A DNA stretch of 64,000 nt from Diphasiastrum complanatum (GCA_029204225.1 CM055098.1:13815929-13879928), one strand, 5' to 3'; counted from the first letter of the stretch, positions 29,314 to 42,907 are shown. Notes: generated by a model not told the origin, from the letters alone. A program made the numbers and translations.

Positions 29314-30460
29314 ACAGAACAGTAAGTCAAACCTGGCCCCACTGGAACACAGCACAAACCAAACTAGGTTCTACCCTTAACTCCGTCAAAAGCAAATAAA
29401 CCATTCAACACAATTCACTTCCCAGAAGTGCCTGGAAGCACTCACAGATTTGTCACACATGATGCATCCAAGGATCCAAATCCGTATCAGTATGTCTAAC
29501 TTTCAAAGTAATGCTTCTCCTACTTAAACTCATAACTATAGATGAACAGAAAGGTGCTTTGTTCATTGTAAATTTGTTCACCATAGATGCAGCCTAATTT
29601 CCGGAACGCGATCCAGAAATTAGGGTTAGGGTTTTCTAAAACGCAAAAAACAGCTAACTACCTAAACTATTAAAAAGAAAGATATAAATACCCATTCATT
29701 TATATATCTATAGCTATTTGAACCTTTTTCCCAAGAAAGTGAAAGTGATGAAGATGGGTGGTGAATGTATGCAATCTAATCACATCAAAGATGGGTTTGT
29801 ATAAGCATGTAGATTGTTAGCAAGATTGCAGGTTATAGATTTTGCCAGGAGAGGCCGAATGGCTCTAACCCTGGAGGAAGGGGACACCACAAAGTAGGTG
29901 CTGGGGTTCTACACCCTAGCCTTAGTCCTTATGGTGTTCAGCTTGGACAAGGAATGGCAGGCAGGCTTAGGACCTTCCCTCGCTCTGATTAAACAAAAGC
30001 TTGCTACACAGCATGCAGGATTTAAAGGCTTCTACCAGAGAACCAGCACCTTGCAGCTACTCATGTAGCTTTGCGAGCAGAATTAGTAGCCACACAGCCA
30101 GAGATTCAGCGTCTGCAAGGAAAAGGAGGTTCAAATCAGAGGATTGGAAGAGAAGCAAAACAGCATGCAGGCTGGTTTGCCTGGAGCGGAGGCATTCAGT
30201 ACTTGGCCTTGTATTTGAAGACGAGAGCATAGACAACTGAAAAGATAACCCATCCTTTGTAAAGCAGTATTCTCTAGAAACTGGAGTAGTCCACAGTGTT
30301 TTGATACTGGAACCACTGCATAAGTTCTCATTCATCTTCTTGCACATGCCACATCTTTCTGTCAAATTGAATCCATGAGAGTAAATAGTTGTATTCTTTG
30401 GTCTAACAACAAATGTTCACCACCAAGGTCTGATCAAATCCAACTATCATACTGCCCAGG

Positions 30461-30463
<3 letters not shown>
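29310..30463. other. Intergenic DNA with a telomere-like motif
   Basis: ATTAGGGTTAGGGTTTTC at about 29,620-29,637 contains the plant telo-box (AAACCCTAA on the minus strand), a promoter motif of growth-related genes. I found no exon beside it, so its role is unknown. Confidence 0.35.

Positions 30464-30516
<53 letters not shown>
30464..30516. repeat. (TC)n microsatellite, 53 bp
   Basis: Pure TC dinucleotides between unrelated flanks. Confidence 0.95.
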
Positions 30517-30518
<2 letters not shown>

Positions 30519-32794
30519 GCTTGAATGGGGGCCCTCGGCACGGTTCGGGCAAAAGGGGCCATCAGGCCGGTTCAAACTGTTTCCCAGTCTGGCCCCGTCC
30601 GATTCGAACCATCAAAACACAGTTTGCAGTTCGATGCAACTATGGCTTCAAACATTTTGAGTCTGCACAAGCATTTTGCATGTTTTGATGGTCTCCATTT
30701 TCTTAAAAATTCAAAAACCCAGATTCTACCCTAGATTAGGATGGAGTTTTGGCATAGTTTTTGAATCAGTATTTGTTTTGGAAAATCAGAAATAAAAAGT
30801 TGCAATGAAAAGATAATATGCAAAACCTAAAAGAACACTATACAAGCAGATGCTCCAAAGTTTGCAATGAGCTTAGCAAACATATTGGTAAGCTTGCAAC
30901 TTGATGCAAACGGTTACGCTGATACGATGATGGAAATATGATCAGGACCAACATAGAGTACTGGGAGCTTTATTCATTTTTGACCACTCAAGTAGTAGTA
31001 TTCAAAGTCATATATTGAGTTGAATCCATTGTGCCTACTATTATTTTTTTGGGTTGAATGCTCAGGCTAGATTGGCTAGGGGGCCACGTGATAGGGTGCA
31101 GATTCTCTTGGGACCCAGATGCAGTTATGAACACAATCACACATATCGCATCACATAAGTCCATTCGTACAAGTTGACAACGATTATGAAATCATCACGT
31201 GGCTTTTGAATAATGGCGTGACCGTTGTAAAGTTGTACGAATGGACCCATGATGCCAAAGAAAGCATTCCAAGACAACATAGACACTACATGTTATGAGG
31301 TTGCACACAAGTATGTACATATGTACCACCCCATCTGAATAGACAAAAAGTGCCAAGTAAGGCATCAATATGAATATAATGGCACCGAGCAATCAGTGAG
31401 GACCAAGAGTCTTGCACATCATCCACATGGAAAGTTAGCATTGATACACTGTGATATACTGAACAACCCAAATCAAAGAACTAACCAAGAATGCCATATA
31501 GCACCAATAGGATCTAAAAATGCATAATAGATGCCTCTGCCAGGACTACATCAACATTAAGTCAAGCTGTACCAAAGACATATAAAAGCACCCTTATGCT
31601 TCCACTTCAACACTCTGGGTGAGCAAGAGTATCTACCAAGGGACAATGCATATACTGGCAGGAACATCCCAAGCCATGAAAAAAGTCCATGCAATGAAAA
31701 TTATGGAAAAAAACTGGTGCCGATGCAAACCAAACTAGTCAAATGATCCCAGAGTGCGCCTCAACAAAGCATTGGTAGGGTCACAAGGATACGAACTCTG
31801 TAGGACAAATGTTGCAACATCAAGGATACTGCTACTATAAGTAACCATACTACGGCACCAGTAGACCGAGGTACACCATGTCAACCCGTACCATATAAAG
31901 ACATCAAGAAGCACACTTTAAATGAAAATGCACAGGGTGACACATAAAATTGGACACCATACCAGCCTGCCAAACCCAAAGTGTTTTATGAATAGATGAA
32001 ATCCAACATCCAAATACATACCAAAGAATATAGAAAGAGCATCAGGCATCCACTGTCCTAAGCCAACATAGAACTGTAGCTAAAACTGTCATAAAACGTC
32101 ATTGAGATCCCAAGCTATTCGAGGGCCATTGAGATCCCACGCTACGCGAGGGGATTGCCATGCATACAAAATAACCACATTACAGACCCAAGATGTCAAA
32201 TAGGAGCAATAGAAATAAATGGACTTGGTGGACTCCCAAGGGATCTGCAAATCATCATCAGTAAGAAGTGGCCCAAATGTGTATCAAACAAGCCACATGG
32301 CAGAAATAGGAGGTGATAAAATGTCACATGGTAGCACAAATAATTGGATCTACAACTCCACCATTATCAGTGAACCACCAACCAAATAGAGCCCAAGGTA
32401 TCCAAGGGGACCAAGAATGCCTAAGAGTAGCCACAAGACTCCAAAAATATAACTCAAGAAAATGCACTGGCTGCCAAATAGAGAGCCATTGTTGAAACAA
32501 AAATGTCACTCTGCACATGTAACCGTCATGAAAATAGACCCCTCAATATGGGAGCCCAAATGGTGAGTCAAAAAACCAACATGACTAGAATTGTCACTCC
32601 ACATGAAATTACTGCAAAATGAGTGGAACATTGTCATGTATCATGATAGAAACGACAACAAAAACAGAGTCATCATATAAAGATGACCTCCAGAAAGGCC
32701 AAAGAGCAACATCATAGTTAAAACATGCCATAATAAGGAGCACTAAAGCTGCTATGATTTGTACGGTCCGATAACATCACCAACAATAAAAGTA
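30517..32794. other. Intergenic DNA of even composition, no recognised gene
   Basis: A CA- and AT-rich stretch lacking long frames on either strand. It abuts the gypsy LTR at 32,795 and may be old repeat DNA, but I cannot assign it. Confidence 0.35.
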
Positions 32795-33195
32795 TGTATC
32801 ACAAGTAAATTGTATCACCAAGATTGCCAAAGTACTAGGGAACAATGAATGTAGAAATGTACAAATCTTTCAAGTGACTTGTAAGGACCAAGGGTACTGA
32901 GCACTTGTAGATACTGGCATACATGCATCCCAGGCTAATAGAATTACAACCCTTATATAGGCTCCTACCGTACCCTCTTAGCCCTTGTATTTCAAGCAAT
33001 TCCCACCTCCTATGCCTAAGTATAGGTAGCAACCTCCGAAACCTAACTGTAACCTCCAGGATCATTAGTAGTTATTACTATATTAATATCAACTATTCTG
33101 GGAATTAGGACCTGAAGAGACAGTTAACATATTTGGGATGTTCCAGACACCCATGGTCAAGGCTTGGTCGATTGGCATTAACCAAGCATGTAACA
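32795..33195 (-). repeat. Probable 3' LTR of a decayed gypsy element
   Basis: On the minus strand it starts TGTTACATGCTTGG directly after a purine tract (AAGGGGGGAAGAA, 33,196-33,208). It contains CCTATATAAGGG (at about 32,950-32,961) as a TATA box and may end TTGTGATACA at 32,795. The upper edge is well placed; the lower one is approximate. Confidence 0.6.
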
Positions 33196-34600
33196 TTCTT
33201 CCCCCCTTAGAACACTTTTGTGCTCATAAATGGAAGTTTGAGAAATTTCTCTTTAAACTATTAGTTCGCTCCCAAGAATAATCATCTTTTGATTGACCTT
33301 CCCATAGGATTAAATGCCCAAAAATGATACGATTTCTCAAACACTTATCCTTGCTATCCAGCATGTTTTCCAGAACTCTAAAGGTAGCCTAGATCAAATG
33401 TTCTCAACAAAGCTCAAATCATCATCAAAACCAAGAGTATTACCCACATGTAAACTCAACTTATGTCAACTCACATGGAACACAAGATGCACTTTGATTC
33501 CTTCAGGGATTTTTATTCATAAGCTACTCTCTTCGCTATCTTATAAGGTCCGCAGTACCCTTTAGATAGCTTATAAAGTGTCCTAGTACGCATTACTTTC
33601 AAGGCTTTGGATTCTCAAATACACCCATCACCATCTCATCATCAAACTCCCACATCAACTTAATCCACTTGGCCTTACAACCGCTGAGATCAAGCTGATT
33701 GCAAAACTATTTTGAAGGCTGATGATCCATACACACCATAACCTTGGTACTATAAAGATAATGATGCCAAGTTTCAAGTGCATTTACAACAGTAATAAGT
33801 TCCTTCTCCTAAGTAGTACATCTCATCTACGGATCAATTAACTTCTTACTATTGAAATCCACTAGTTTACCCTCTTGTAAAAGAACTGCTGCAATACCAG
33901 AATCACTTGCGCCAGTTTTGACAACAAAAGGTTTATCTACATCAGCAATTACTAAAATGGGAGACCAAACAATTAGATCTTTGAGAACTCAATTCATCTA
34001 ACTAATCGTTCCATATAATAGGAGGACTAGGCCTTCCTTTCTTACTTCTCATCCCCTTTAAAAAGCAACGTGAGGGGCATTGCCACTTTAGCATAATCCT
34101 CAATAAGTTTTTGAAAGACAACCGTAAAACCCAAGAACGGCTTCAATCGCCTAACAATTTTAGGATCCAGCCATTCAACTATTGTCTTTGTCTTGTCATA
34201 ATTAATTTTTCAATCCATTTTAAGTGATTTTATGCCCAAGAACAATCACTCATACTTCAAGAATCCGCATTTAGATCTTTTAGCAAAGAACTTCTCCTAC
34301 CTAAGAATTTCCAGCACAATACCTCTATCTAAGGGTCTGTCGCCCTCACAAGTGGCAATCCATCCAGGAGTCCATAGAAAAAATGTCCTTGAATTTATTA
34401 ACTAAAAGTCTACACTATCTGTTGTTCACTAATTCCACGTTATAATTAGATGATTCAAAGAACACAGCATCACCATGATCCATAACAAAATTAGTATGAA
34501 TATTGGAGTTTGAAATAAGATCAAACATCTCATAATCAAAATCTAAAACAAGAACATTGTGGTATTATACCACAAAGGCCTTGCATAAATGATGAAATTG
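33196..34600 (-). pseudogene. Decayed Ty3/gypsy pol (RT end and RNase H)
   Basis: Minus-strand translation in shifting frames shows the RNase H start PILVIADVDKPFVVK, then GIAAVLLQEGKLVDFNSKKL and EKELITVVNALETWHHYLYS at 33,720-33,960, with two in-frame stops. AKWIKLMWEFDDEM lies near 33,640. Upstream, at about 34,050-34,150, are fragments of the RT connection (EDYAKVAMPLTLLFKGDEK), and a KFKDIFS-like protease/RT linker lies at about 34,390. The RT catalytic core is missing, integrase was not found, and no 5' LTR was seen. It is old and dead. Confidence 0.75.
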
Positions 34601-35642
34601 TTGGATTGAAAAAGAAAAAATTTCTTTCTTTTCTTTGTGATTCAAACAAATGTACTTATTAGCTTTTTTGCTAAAGAGATAAGTATCAATCAGTTATTGT
34701 GAGATTCATTTGTTTTTTTCAACCGTTTTTAGTTGCAATTGCTTACACTATCACAATCACTACCACAAAGTAGTTAAAGCTTTTATGATCGTAGAACTAT
34801 GATTGCATATTGAGATTCAAAATAACTAAGAATTGTGCAACAAATAGTGAGCTTAATATTTTGACCACGAAATATGTCCGTCATTTTGGAATTTTGAAGT
34901 TGGCAAGGATTCACAAATATTCACGATCAGTATTCACAATCAGTGCTCACGAGTATTCATGATTAATGTTCACAATAATCACGATCAATATTCACGTGTT
35001 CACAATATTCACGATCAATATTCACATTGCATCTATAGACTCTAGAGCCAAAAACCTTGAAAATTTTGAAAAAATCGACAATTCTTGATTAAAATGAGTA
35101 AATATTAGTTAATTTTATTGATTTCAAAATACTCTCGATAGCTTTGCTTTGTAAGAGAAGCACAAACAACTTTCAAAAGAGCAACTAACAGTGCGTAAGC
35201 ATGGCCAGCCTTATATCAACATTGGTCATTTTTAAACAAAAAAACTCAAAATCAGTAAAAAGTAGCTCAAAAACAAAATTCTTAGCAACATGATCATACA
35301 AGAACCATTTGAGGCTGTAACCAACAGCAAATTGATGTCCCTAGCAGTGATTTGATGTTAAGAACATCCTGCCAGAAGGATTTAATGAATATTTGTCATG
35401 TTTATGAGATATCCGATGACGCAATTCGGATAGAAATCGACCATGAACAGCCAGTTTTCTTGCAAATTGCTATTTGGCATATTTGACCAAAATTTGACAT
35501 ACTACTTGTTTTTCACCATAATGAAGTCATTGTAAGCCTCATTCGATTCCCAACAGAGGCTAAGACATCTGTGGACACATGCATGCAATCCCCATGCCAT
35601 CATTTGATAGGAATGTACCTCTCTATCATTTAGCATAAACAA
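34601..35642. other. AT-rich intergenic DNA with a short degenerate repeat array
   Basis: At 34,915-35,035 there are about seven imperfect copies of an ATTCACGATCA-like unit. No genes. The region ends at the target-site duplication of element G1 (CTCTT, 35,643-35,647). Confidence 0.45.
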
Positions 35643-35647
35643 CTCTT

Positions 35648-35997
35648 AGTTACAAGCTAAGATTCACTAGCTATGCTAGAAAGCAGGACTTAAGCTAGAA
35701 AGCAGGAAGAGAATGCTTAAGGAGGCTAAAAGAGGAACAATCATCATAAACTGAATAAAGGAATACAATGATGCCCTACTTATACCCTCTCCCTGAATCA
35801 AATGGAGGATTCAAAAAAGGGAGGGAAAAGGATTTGGAGGGAAAATGGTGCGCCCTCCCAATAGGAGGACCCTCACTCCAAATCAATGTGACCAAGTCCT
35901 AAAAATATAACCAAATAGGGCCCAAGGCCAGTATATGAATAAAAAGGGCCCAATAAAAGAATGGACGCGGTGAATGTAATGAGCCAAGTCCATAACT
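35648..35997 (-). repeat. 3' LTR of G1, 350 bp, with AGTTA...TAACT ends
   Basis: On the minus strand it runs from AGTTATGGACTTGG to CTTGTAACT. It aligns along its length with the plus-strand LTR at 47,458-47,817, with roughly ten substitutions and two indels (a block of about two dozen bases in the other copy, a shorter block in this one). Upstream on the minus strand lies a CAGGGGAG polypurine tract. Confidence 0.9.
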
Positions 35998-36289
35998 CTC
36001 CCCTGTAGAAAAACAAAGCCCTCCATCGGCTAGCAAGCATAATGACTATCTAAAACAATAATGTAAGCATGCTAAATACTGAAAAATCACGAACTAATGG
36101 AAATACTGATGGAGAGGACATAAGTCGTCACAACAGATACCCCAAAAGCATCATAACTGTGTAAAGCAAGTACTAAGCAAATACGACAATAAAGAATAGT
36201 CATAGCTAGCCGAATCATGAAGCAGAGGGAACATCTACAATGACATCTGTAGTAGAGGAGAGAACTAAAGCCATGAGGGCTCGAGCCTA

Positions 36290-39200
36290 ATCTGCCAATA
36301 ATGGTGTATGATAAAACACATCAATAGGCTCCCAAGTGGCCTCCTCAAGAGGACGACCATCCCACTGTACTAAAAACTGAACCTGCCTACGAGTCGACTG
36401 TATTGAAGGCGAACCTGATGGATAGCGGCTGGCAAAAACGGGAACAGCTCTGGCTCTGTAGGAAATGTGAGATCGCGAGGAGCATCATCCTCAATGGCAG
36501 CTCGTAACAAGCTAACATGAAAGATATCACAAGCTGGTGTAGAATCAGGCAACTGTAACCGGTATGTAACAGGGCTGAGGCGATCCAAGATACAGTAAGG
36601 CCCATAATAGCGTGGTGCAAGCTTCTCAGTAGAAGCGTGACCCTGAACAAAGTGATGACGTGCAAAGCGTAACCGGAGGTAAACCATATCACCAACCTGA
36701 AACTCAACATGACGGCGATGACGATCAACAGAAGTCTGATAGCGCCGCTGAACATGCTGTAAGTGAGTAGTAGCCCTAGCAATAAGCTCACGAGCACCGG
36801 ATAAAAAAGAAGCAATGGTAACTGGTGTGTCATCAGGAGGAAGAGGCACCCCTGGCAAAAGTGGAGCATACCCATGAGCCAATAAGAAAGGTGAAACTCC
36901 AGTGCTGGTACTAACAGAGCTATGATAGCTATACTCTGCCAAACATATAAGCTGGTCCCAATCCTTCCCGGAATGAGAAACAAAATGTCGAGGGTAATCC
37001 TCAAGGATCCAATTAAGGACCTCAGTCTGCCCATCAGCAGTAGAATGATAAGCAGTATCCATCACAAGCTATACATCCAAAATACGCATAAGCTTTGTCC
37101 AGAACGTAGATGTAAACTTACTATCCCGATCAGATAGGATAGTACGTGGCATACCATGCAGGCGAAAAATATCTCATAGAAAAAGACGTGCGCACTGCTC
37201 AGCTGTAATAGTATTGCGGACCGGTATAAAGTGTGCCTGTTTCGAGAACCGATCTACCACCACCATACAAGAGTCATGACCACGGCGGGTATGAGGAAGA
37301 CCAAGGATAAAGTCCATAGAAATATTTGTCCACTGGCGATGAGGAATGGGCCAACTTTGGAGCAAACCAGTGGACTTTAGCACGGGAGTATTTATTACGG
37401 GCACAAAAAGGACAATCACGAATAAGATGGGCTAGCTCAGACTTCATGGATGGCCAATAGAAATTGTCTTTAAGACATGCATAAGACTTTTGAAAACCAA
37501 AATGGCCACCAATAGGGGAAGCATGAGCATCAGACAACAACTGAGGACGAATGGAGAGAGAACTGGGAATACATAAAGCACCATAGTGGTATAAATGATC
37601 AACAACAATAGTATAAACCTGGAACTTCCAAGAGGACGAAAGGGGACGAGTATGATAAACATCAGAAAAGTCAAAACAAGACAAATATGCTGCCGGTAAA
37701 TCATCAAACCAAGAAGGAACTGAAGCAACAATACTATGTAACAATGCAGGAAGACAAGATAAAGCATCAGCGGCCGTGTTTGCCTTGCCTGGACGATACA
37801 AAATATCAAAATGAAAAGGTTGTAAAAATTGTAACCAACGATATTGACGATCACTAAGATCACGCTGAGAAAAAAGATAACGGAGAGACTGATGATCAGT
37901 AATAATATCAAAGGGAACACGATACAAATAATGACGCCATTTCTTAAGAGCATGGATGACAACAAGTAGCTCTTTTTCATGTACAGAGTAAGGTTGCTCA
38001 TAAGAGCGCAAATGACGAGACTCATAAGCAATAACACACTCACACTGACGGAGAAGAGCGCCTAAACAAATAGCACTAGCATCAGCCTCAACAATAAAAC
38101 GCTGATCAAACTGGGGAAGACACATAACAGTAGCAGAAACAATGGCATGACGTAAAGCATCAAAAGCAGTTTGACACTCAAAAGTCCAAACAAAGGCATG
38201 AGACTTCTTCAGTAACGAATGAAGCGGAGTAGCCACAGTGGCAAAATACTTAACAGGACGACGAAGATGGGTTGCCATACCTAAAAACATACGAACAGAA
38301 TGAACATCGGTTGGGACAGGCCAATTCTCAATAGCCTGAACTTTTCGAGGATCAAGACGAATACGTCCACCACAAATAAGAAAACCCAAAAATTCGATTT
38401 CAGCCACGGCAAAAGAACATTTGGACAATTTGGCGAACGGTTGATGCTTAATAAGTAATTCAAACACAGAAGATAGATGTTTTACATGATCAGACAAAGA
38501 AGTACTAAAAACAAGAATGTCATCAAAATAAACTAAGACACAAACACCTAAAAGAGGACGTAAAATATTATTCATAGCATTTTGAAATGTCGGTGGACCA
38601 TTCTGAACACCAAATGGAAGAACACGAAATTCATACAAACCCAAATGAGTACGAAATGCAGTCTTATGCTCATCAAAAGGACGCATCCTAATTTGGTAGT
38701 ATCCAAAACGTAGGTCAATTTTGGAAAAGATGGAAGAAGTGCCAAGTTGATCAAAAAGGTCATCCATGTGAGGTATAGGATACTGATTACATATAGTCAA
38801 ATTGTTTAAAGCACGACAGTCAATGCAAAGGCGTTTGGGTCCATCTTTTTTGGCAACAAGGAGGACAGGAGCACCAAAAGGACTATGGCTAGGAACAATG
38901 AGGCCCCGACGTAAAAGGGAAGCAATTTGGAGCTGGACCTCATCACGTTCACCTTTAGACATACGATATGGAGCACGAGAGGGTGGGGTAGCACCAGGAA
39001 TAAGATCAATATGGTGGGTGACATCTTGTAATGGTGGCAGAGACGTAGGTTCTGCAATAAGTCAGAAATCACCTGAGGAAGAGGACCCGTGGATGGAGCA
39101 GGAGGAGCAGCAACTAATGTACTCTGAATGATAAAAAGAGCTGCACCCTGAGCCTTTGGCAGGCTACGCATAAACTGCTTCCCGGTAACCAACTGATAGT

Positions 39201-40738
39201 CACCCTGGGAATCAATACCAGAAAGTAAATGATGCCGACCAGCATGTGTAAAAGACAATGTCTGCTGAGAAAGATCCATAGCAACAGTACCAAGGGATGA
39301 AAACCAATCTGCACCAAGAATAATGTCATAGAGCTCCAGAGGAATAATATAGAAATCTGCCTGTCCAGAGAAGTCACCAATGCTATAGTCCAAGCCCTGA
39401 AACATCTGAGAGCTGATAAAAGTATGTGAGCTAGCAACCTCGACACTGAGAGACTGTGTAGCAGAAATAGGTGTAGCACGAATCCTGGTGGAAATGTAAC
39501 TGCTAATAAATGAGTGTGTACTGCCCGTATCCACCAAAGCAATATACTCTCGTCCCAAAATGCGAACACGTAACCGAATAGAACGAGAACCAGGACGCCC
39601 AACCCAAGAAGCATAAGCAAGCTGCGCATGGCAAGCGGCAGAAGCAGGATCATCAGGAAGCGGGTCAGCCGACTCATCAACAAAATGTGGGTCAGGAGTA
39701 TCAAGAATCTGGATATAAACATCAGAATCATCAGGAGTAAGAGCCTCATGGTAAAAAAACAGCGGTAGGAGGACCAGGAGACTGTCGGCAATCACGGGCG
39801 AGATGATCTGGACTCTTACAGCGATAACAGAGGCGCTTCTGCTGAATCTCAGCGAACTCTGCGGCTGAATAACGGCAGGGCGAGGTGTAGAAGGGCGAGG
39901 GGGAACGGTAGTAGAAGAAGCCAAAGTAGGAGAAGCAATGGAAAGAGGGCGAGAAAAACGAGAAGAAGTGGACAACTCAGGATACTTATGCTGCAGGGTA
40001 GTAGTTAGGGAGATAGCATCTGAGAGAGTAGGAGGCCGAAAAGAGGAAACATCATATCGTAAGGAGCCTCTAAGACCAGCAATAAAACGTGAAATAAGCT
40101 CTGTAGGATGAAGATCAGTAAAAAGGTAAGAAAGCTCTAGTAAACTGATCAATATAAGCAGTCAAATGACTAGTATGGCGAAGGCTACGTAACAGATCAC
40201 GTTGGCGAACCAACCACTGTGGGTCAATCATAGCCATACGAAGATCATGCCGAAAAGTAGGCCATACATGTAATCCCTCACGAGTAGGCTCAGAGCGATA
40301 GACACGCCACCAAGTCTGAGCTCGACCATCTAAATGTAACGCAGCCAACTGCACTTTCTAAGTTTCAGTCTTGGGATACATAAGAAAATAGGTTTCTAAC
40401 TTAGAGAACCAATTTTCCAAGATATTCCCATCAGATGAACCAGAATAAGTCACGAAAATCACGAAAATCACGAGCAAAATGAGGCTCAGGATTACCTGAA
40501 AAAGTAGAAGAAGGAAATCCTGGTGATGCGGAGGGAAATCCAGGTGGTGGTACAGAAGACCCGCAAGGAGACCCATAAGAACTAACACTATATGAAGGGA
40601 GACCAAACGTACTACCAAAAGCACCTCCTGAAGATGGAGATGGAGCAGGAGCAGGCGTACTCAAAATAGGAAATAAAGGTGCTTTACCAGGACGATGAAG
40701 AATGTCTGGGGAGGTGGTATCCCCTCGTGGTAGGATAG
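36290..40738 (-). pseudogene. G1 gag-pol (Ty3/gypsy), broken
   Basis: Gag lies in several frames from 40,738 to about 39,800. The zinc knuckle CYRCKSPDHLARDC at about 39,820 is out of frame with the protease (EYIALVDTGSTHSFIS, about 39,530). RT has CIDCRALNNLTI, YFDDILVFS (catalytic box, near 38,530) and VQNGPPTFQNAMN. RNase H reads IVEADASAICLGALL. The integrase zinc region (H..H..C..C) sits near 37,400-37,520 and the core reads MDFILGLPHTRRGHD. In-frame stops follow near 37,174 and 37,066, and the core resumes at HSTADGQTEVLN. A GPF/Y-like region (LAPRYYGPYCIL) lies at about 36,600. A frameshift near 36,390 precedes a chromodomain-like end (VQFLVQWDGRPLEEATWEP, about 36,310-36,390). The frameshifts and stops make this copy non-functional. 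Confidence 0.88.
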
Positions 40739-41096
40739 TGTTACGAGCTCGTAACCAGTGCCGAACCCTAGAGAACACAGATAGGTCAGATACCACAGTC
40801 AGGGTCGTGTCCAGCGTACATGACCAACAGGGCAAGACAGTGTGAGTAGTGTGCTCCAGCACGGTCCATAGCCATGGCGAGCCTAACACAGCCTAGGGAC
40901 CCTGTCAGCAGGATAGGGCCCCCAGTTGGGTCCCGACGTGCAGTCGGCCACGTCAGTGCCACGTGGCCGACACTTGGCAGTTGCATGCTACCAGTCCTCA
41001 CACTGGGCTAGGAGGGGCTTACTCTATATCAGGGAGTAGGCAAGGTTGGGTGGATCAGTTAGTGTTTGCCCTACTGTGGTGTTAGGAACTATTACA
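40739..41096 (+). repeat. G2-family LTR, 358 bp, plus orientation (original 5' LTR of G2)
   Basis: It starts TGTTACGAGCTCG and ends GGAACTATTACA. It is preceded by the 5-bp GATAG and followed by a PBS. By eye it differs at a single base from the oppositely oriented LTR at 48,965-49,322. It contains an 11-bp perfect inverted repeat (40,943-40,971) with ACGTGGC cores. Confidence 0.93.
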
Positions 41097-41441
41097 CTGG
41101 TATCAGAGCCATCTCCATCCTAGGGAGTTTAGGACAGCAGTAGAGAAAGCTATCAGAAGATAGGAAGTGTTTCTCAGATTCTCAGAGAGGAATAGAGGAG
41201 GAGGATCGCTGTAGGAGCAGCCTTCAAACTTCTGATTTCCACTGAGAAATCACAGTAGCAAGGAGTTAGATTCCAAGTGTAGGTAACTCGCTGAAAAAAC
41301 AGCTGTTTCTCACTGAGTTCAGAGGATTCTCTATAGTTTTCCCAGCGAAATTAGAGTAGGAAGAAGCCAGCACCTCCATCGCTGTACAGTCAGAGACCCT
41401 GGTGCACAACTCCACCTCAACAAGCACCACAACACCATGAC
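41097..41441 (+). other. PBS and first part of the G2 leader
   Basis: TGGTATCAGAGCC from 41,098 is the initiator tRNA-Met PBS, one base after the LTR. The following leader-like sequence has no gag after it and ends near 41,441, where unrelated AT-rich DNA begins. The matching remainder of the leader is inferred to be 54,072 to about 54,265 on the minus strand. The right boundary is approximate. Confidence 0.6.
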
Positions 41442-42550
41442 AACGTTGACAAAATTTGGTTGTAAACTGCTACGTTTTCTTGCCCTCCAATATTAGGGTT
41501 TGTAAAAAATTAGCTCTAATATTGTGCTGGAAAATGGGCTATTAGGCCCATGCAAGATGAGTAGTAGGATCCCAACCTTGCCTCTTAGCTACTCACCAAA
41601 TGTGTGAGGACCTCTCAAAAGTCTGGCATGAGTGCACACTCATATCCTTTAATAACTTTTTCTATGTGGACTGTTTTGATTGCTCCACTTGCTTATGGAT
41701 GATGGGACCATTGAGGCCTCTACCTCCACGTGGCAAGTGCGAAACTATACCTTCAACACCCTTGCTTAGTGAGCACCAAAACATGACCAACTCCCCTCCC
41801 TTCATACTTGATTGATTAAGGCTTGCAAAAAGGTTGGCTTTGATATAATGTTGGGAAGAACGAGCAAGTATAGTTTTCATTAGAGTCTCACCAAGCCTTG
41901 TAGCTATTCGTGAACTATTGTTAAGATCTTTCTAAAAGCTAGTGTCAAAGGACACCCAGATTTCACACATCTTAGTTTGGTTCCTTATATGCATCCCAAT
42001 CAAACTCCTCCATTTACTTATGGGTTAAATGAGACCTCTTTGAGCCTTTTACTATTTGGTATAGTTTCTAGCCGTTTTGAATCGGTTGGTTTGAGTCGGC
42101 CGACTTGTCCAGTTTGACCTTATTCGAATTGATCCTGGCTAGTTTGAATTGAGAAATGGTTTAAACCATGTTTTTTTTCCCTCTTTTTTGGTTGTTTTTT
42201 AGTGCTAAGCCTTATATTCTTATAAAAACAGGTTTTGAATGCTATTTCGATGCTTTATGCTATTACTAGTAACTAATATGTTCATAACATGTGCATTGAT
42301 TTGTCTACATGTTTGGTGTACCATCTTGCATGTGCCTGATCTACCTCAGGTAGCGACAGTCAGAGTGGCATTCAGCTAGCAAAGAATCGAGTGTTCCATG
42401 CGAGAACTAAATACATTTGCTCAAATATGACAAAGTGGTAGGCAAAGCGTGTGGGTGCTGGCTTCTTCAACTGTAACTTTCAACTTACTACTTAGTACTT
42501 AGTACTTAGAAGATACTAGTTAGTACTTACAAGTTTGAAGCATAGTTGCA
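41442..42550. other. Non-transposon flank between the rearranged elements
   Basis: No gene recognised. A stretch at about 41,680-41,760 (CTTGCTTATGG..., then CTCTACCTCCACGTGGCAAG) resembles 46,290-46,350 beyond the hAT element, suggesting an old repeat at both places. Confidence 0.35.
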
Positions 42551-42907
42551 CAGAATCGCGTTTCTAGGAGGAGACGTTTCGGAAACCGCGTTTCTCCTCC
42601 CAGAATCGCAAAAAAAATAATTTTTTTTTTTTTTGGAAAAATAGCTTATGGCTGAAATTTTTTTGCCACATCGATTTCATCGGGATTAACCTACGAAAAT
42701 CGAAATTAAACCAAGATTTCGATTCTCAATAGAAAGTACTGGTAAACGATTTAAAAAAAATAGTAAATTTGAAATGTAAATGTTGAAACTTGAAACTTGA
42801 AGCCTGAAGGTTCTAACTTCTTAGTGTAGAGTCTAGACTTTACTATCTAGACAAATCATGATTCATGGTACATACTAGACTCTATAGAATTCAGATTAAT
42901 GATTTAA

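Larger units (their letters stand above)
35643..40738 (-). mobile_element. Ty3/gypsy chromovirus-like element G1, main part (3' LTR, pol, most of gag)
   Basis: Minus-strand order from high to low is gag (from 40,738), protease, RT, RNase H, integrase, chromodomain-like end, PPT and 3' LTR, with the TSD as CTCTT at 35,643-35,647. At 40,738 the gag frame stops dead at a G2-family LTR preceded by GATAG. The missing 5' part (LTR, PBS, leader, gag start) lies at 47,453-48,964 on the plus strand. Joined, the two parts make an element of about 6.6 kb. Confidence 0.9.

Noticed and set aside
34557-34575. Perfect 9-bp inverted repeat TTGTGGTAT T ATACCACAA
   Set aside because: Isolated within decayed gypsy DNA with no T run or partner; plausible by chance in AT-rich sequence.
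36387-39791. Long hydrophobic minus-strand frames (for example 36,387-37,034, 37,444-38,043, 39,114-39,791)
   Set aside because: Shifted-frame shadows of G1 gag-pol; hydrophobic because of out-of-phase reading, not membrane proteins.
40786-41001. 71-codon frame repeated almost identically at 49,060-49,275
   Set aside because: Not a gene pair: both lie inside the two G2 LTR copies. It helped show that the LTRs are near-identical.
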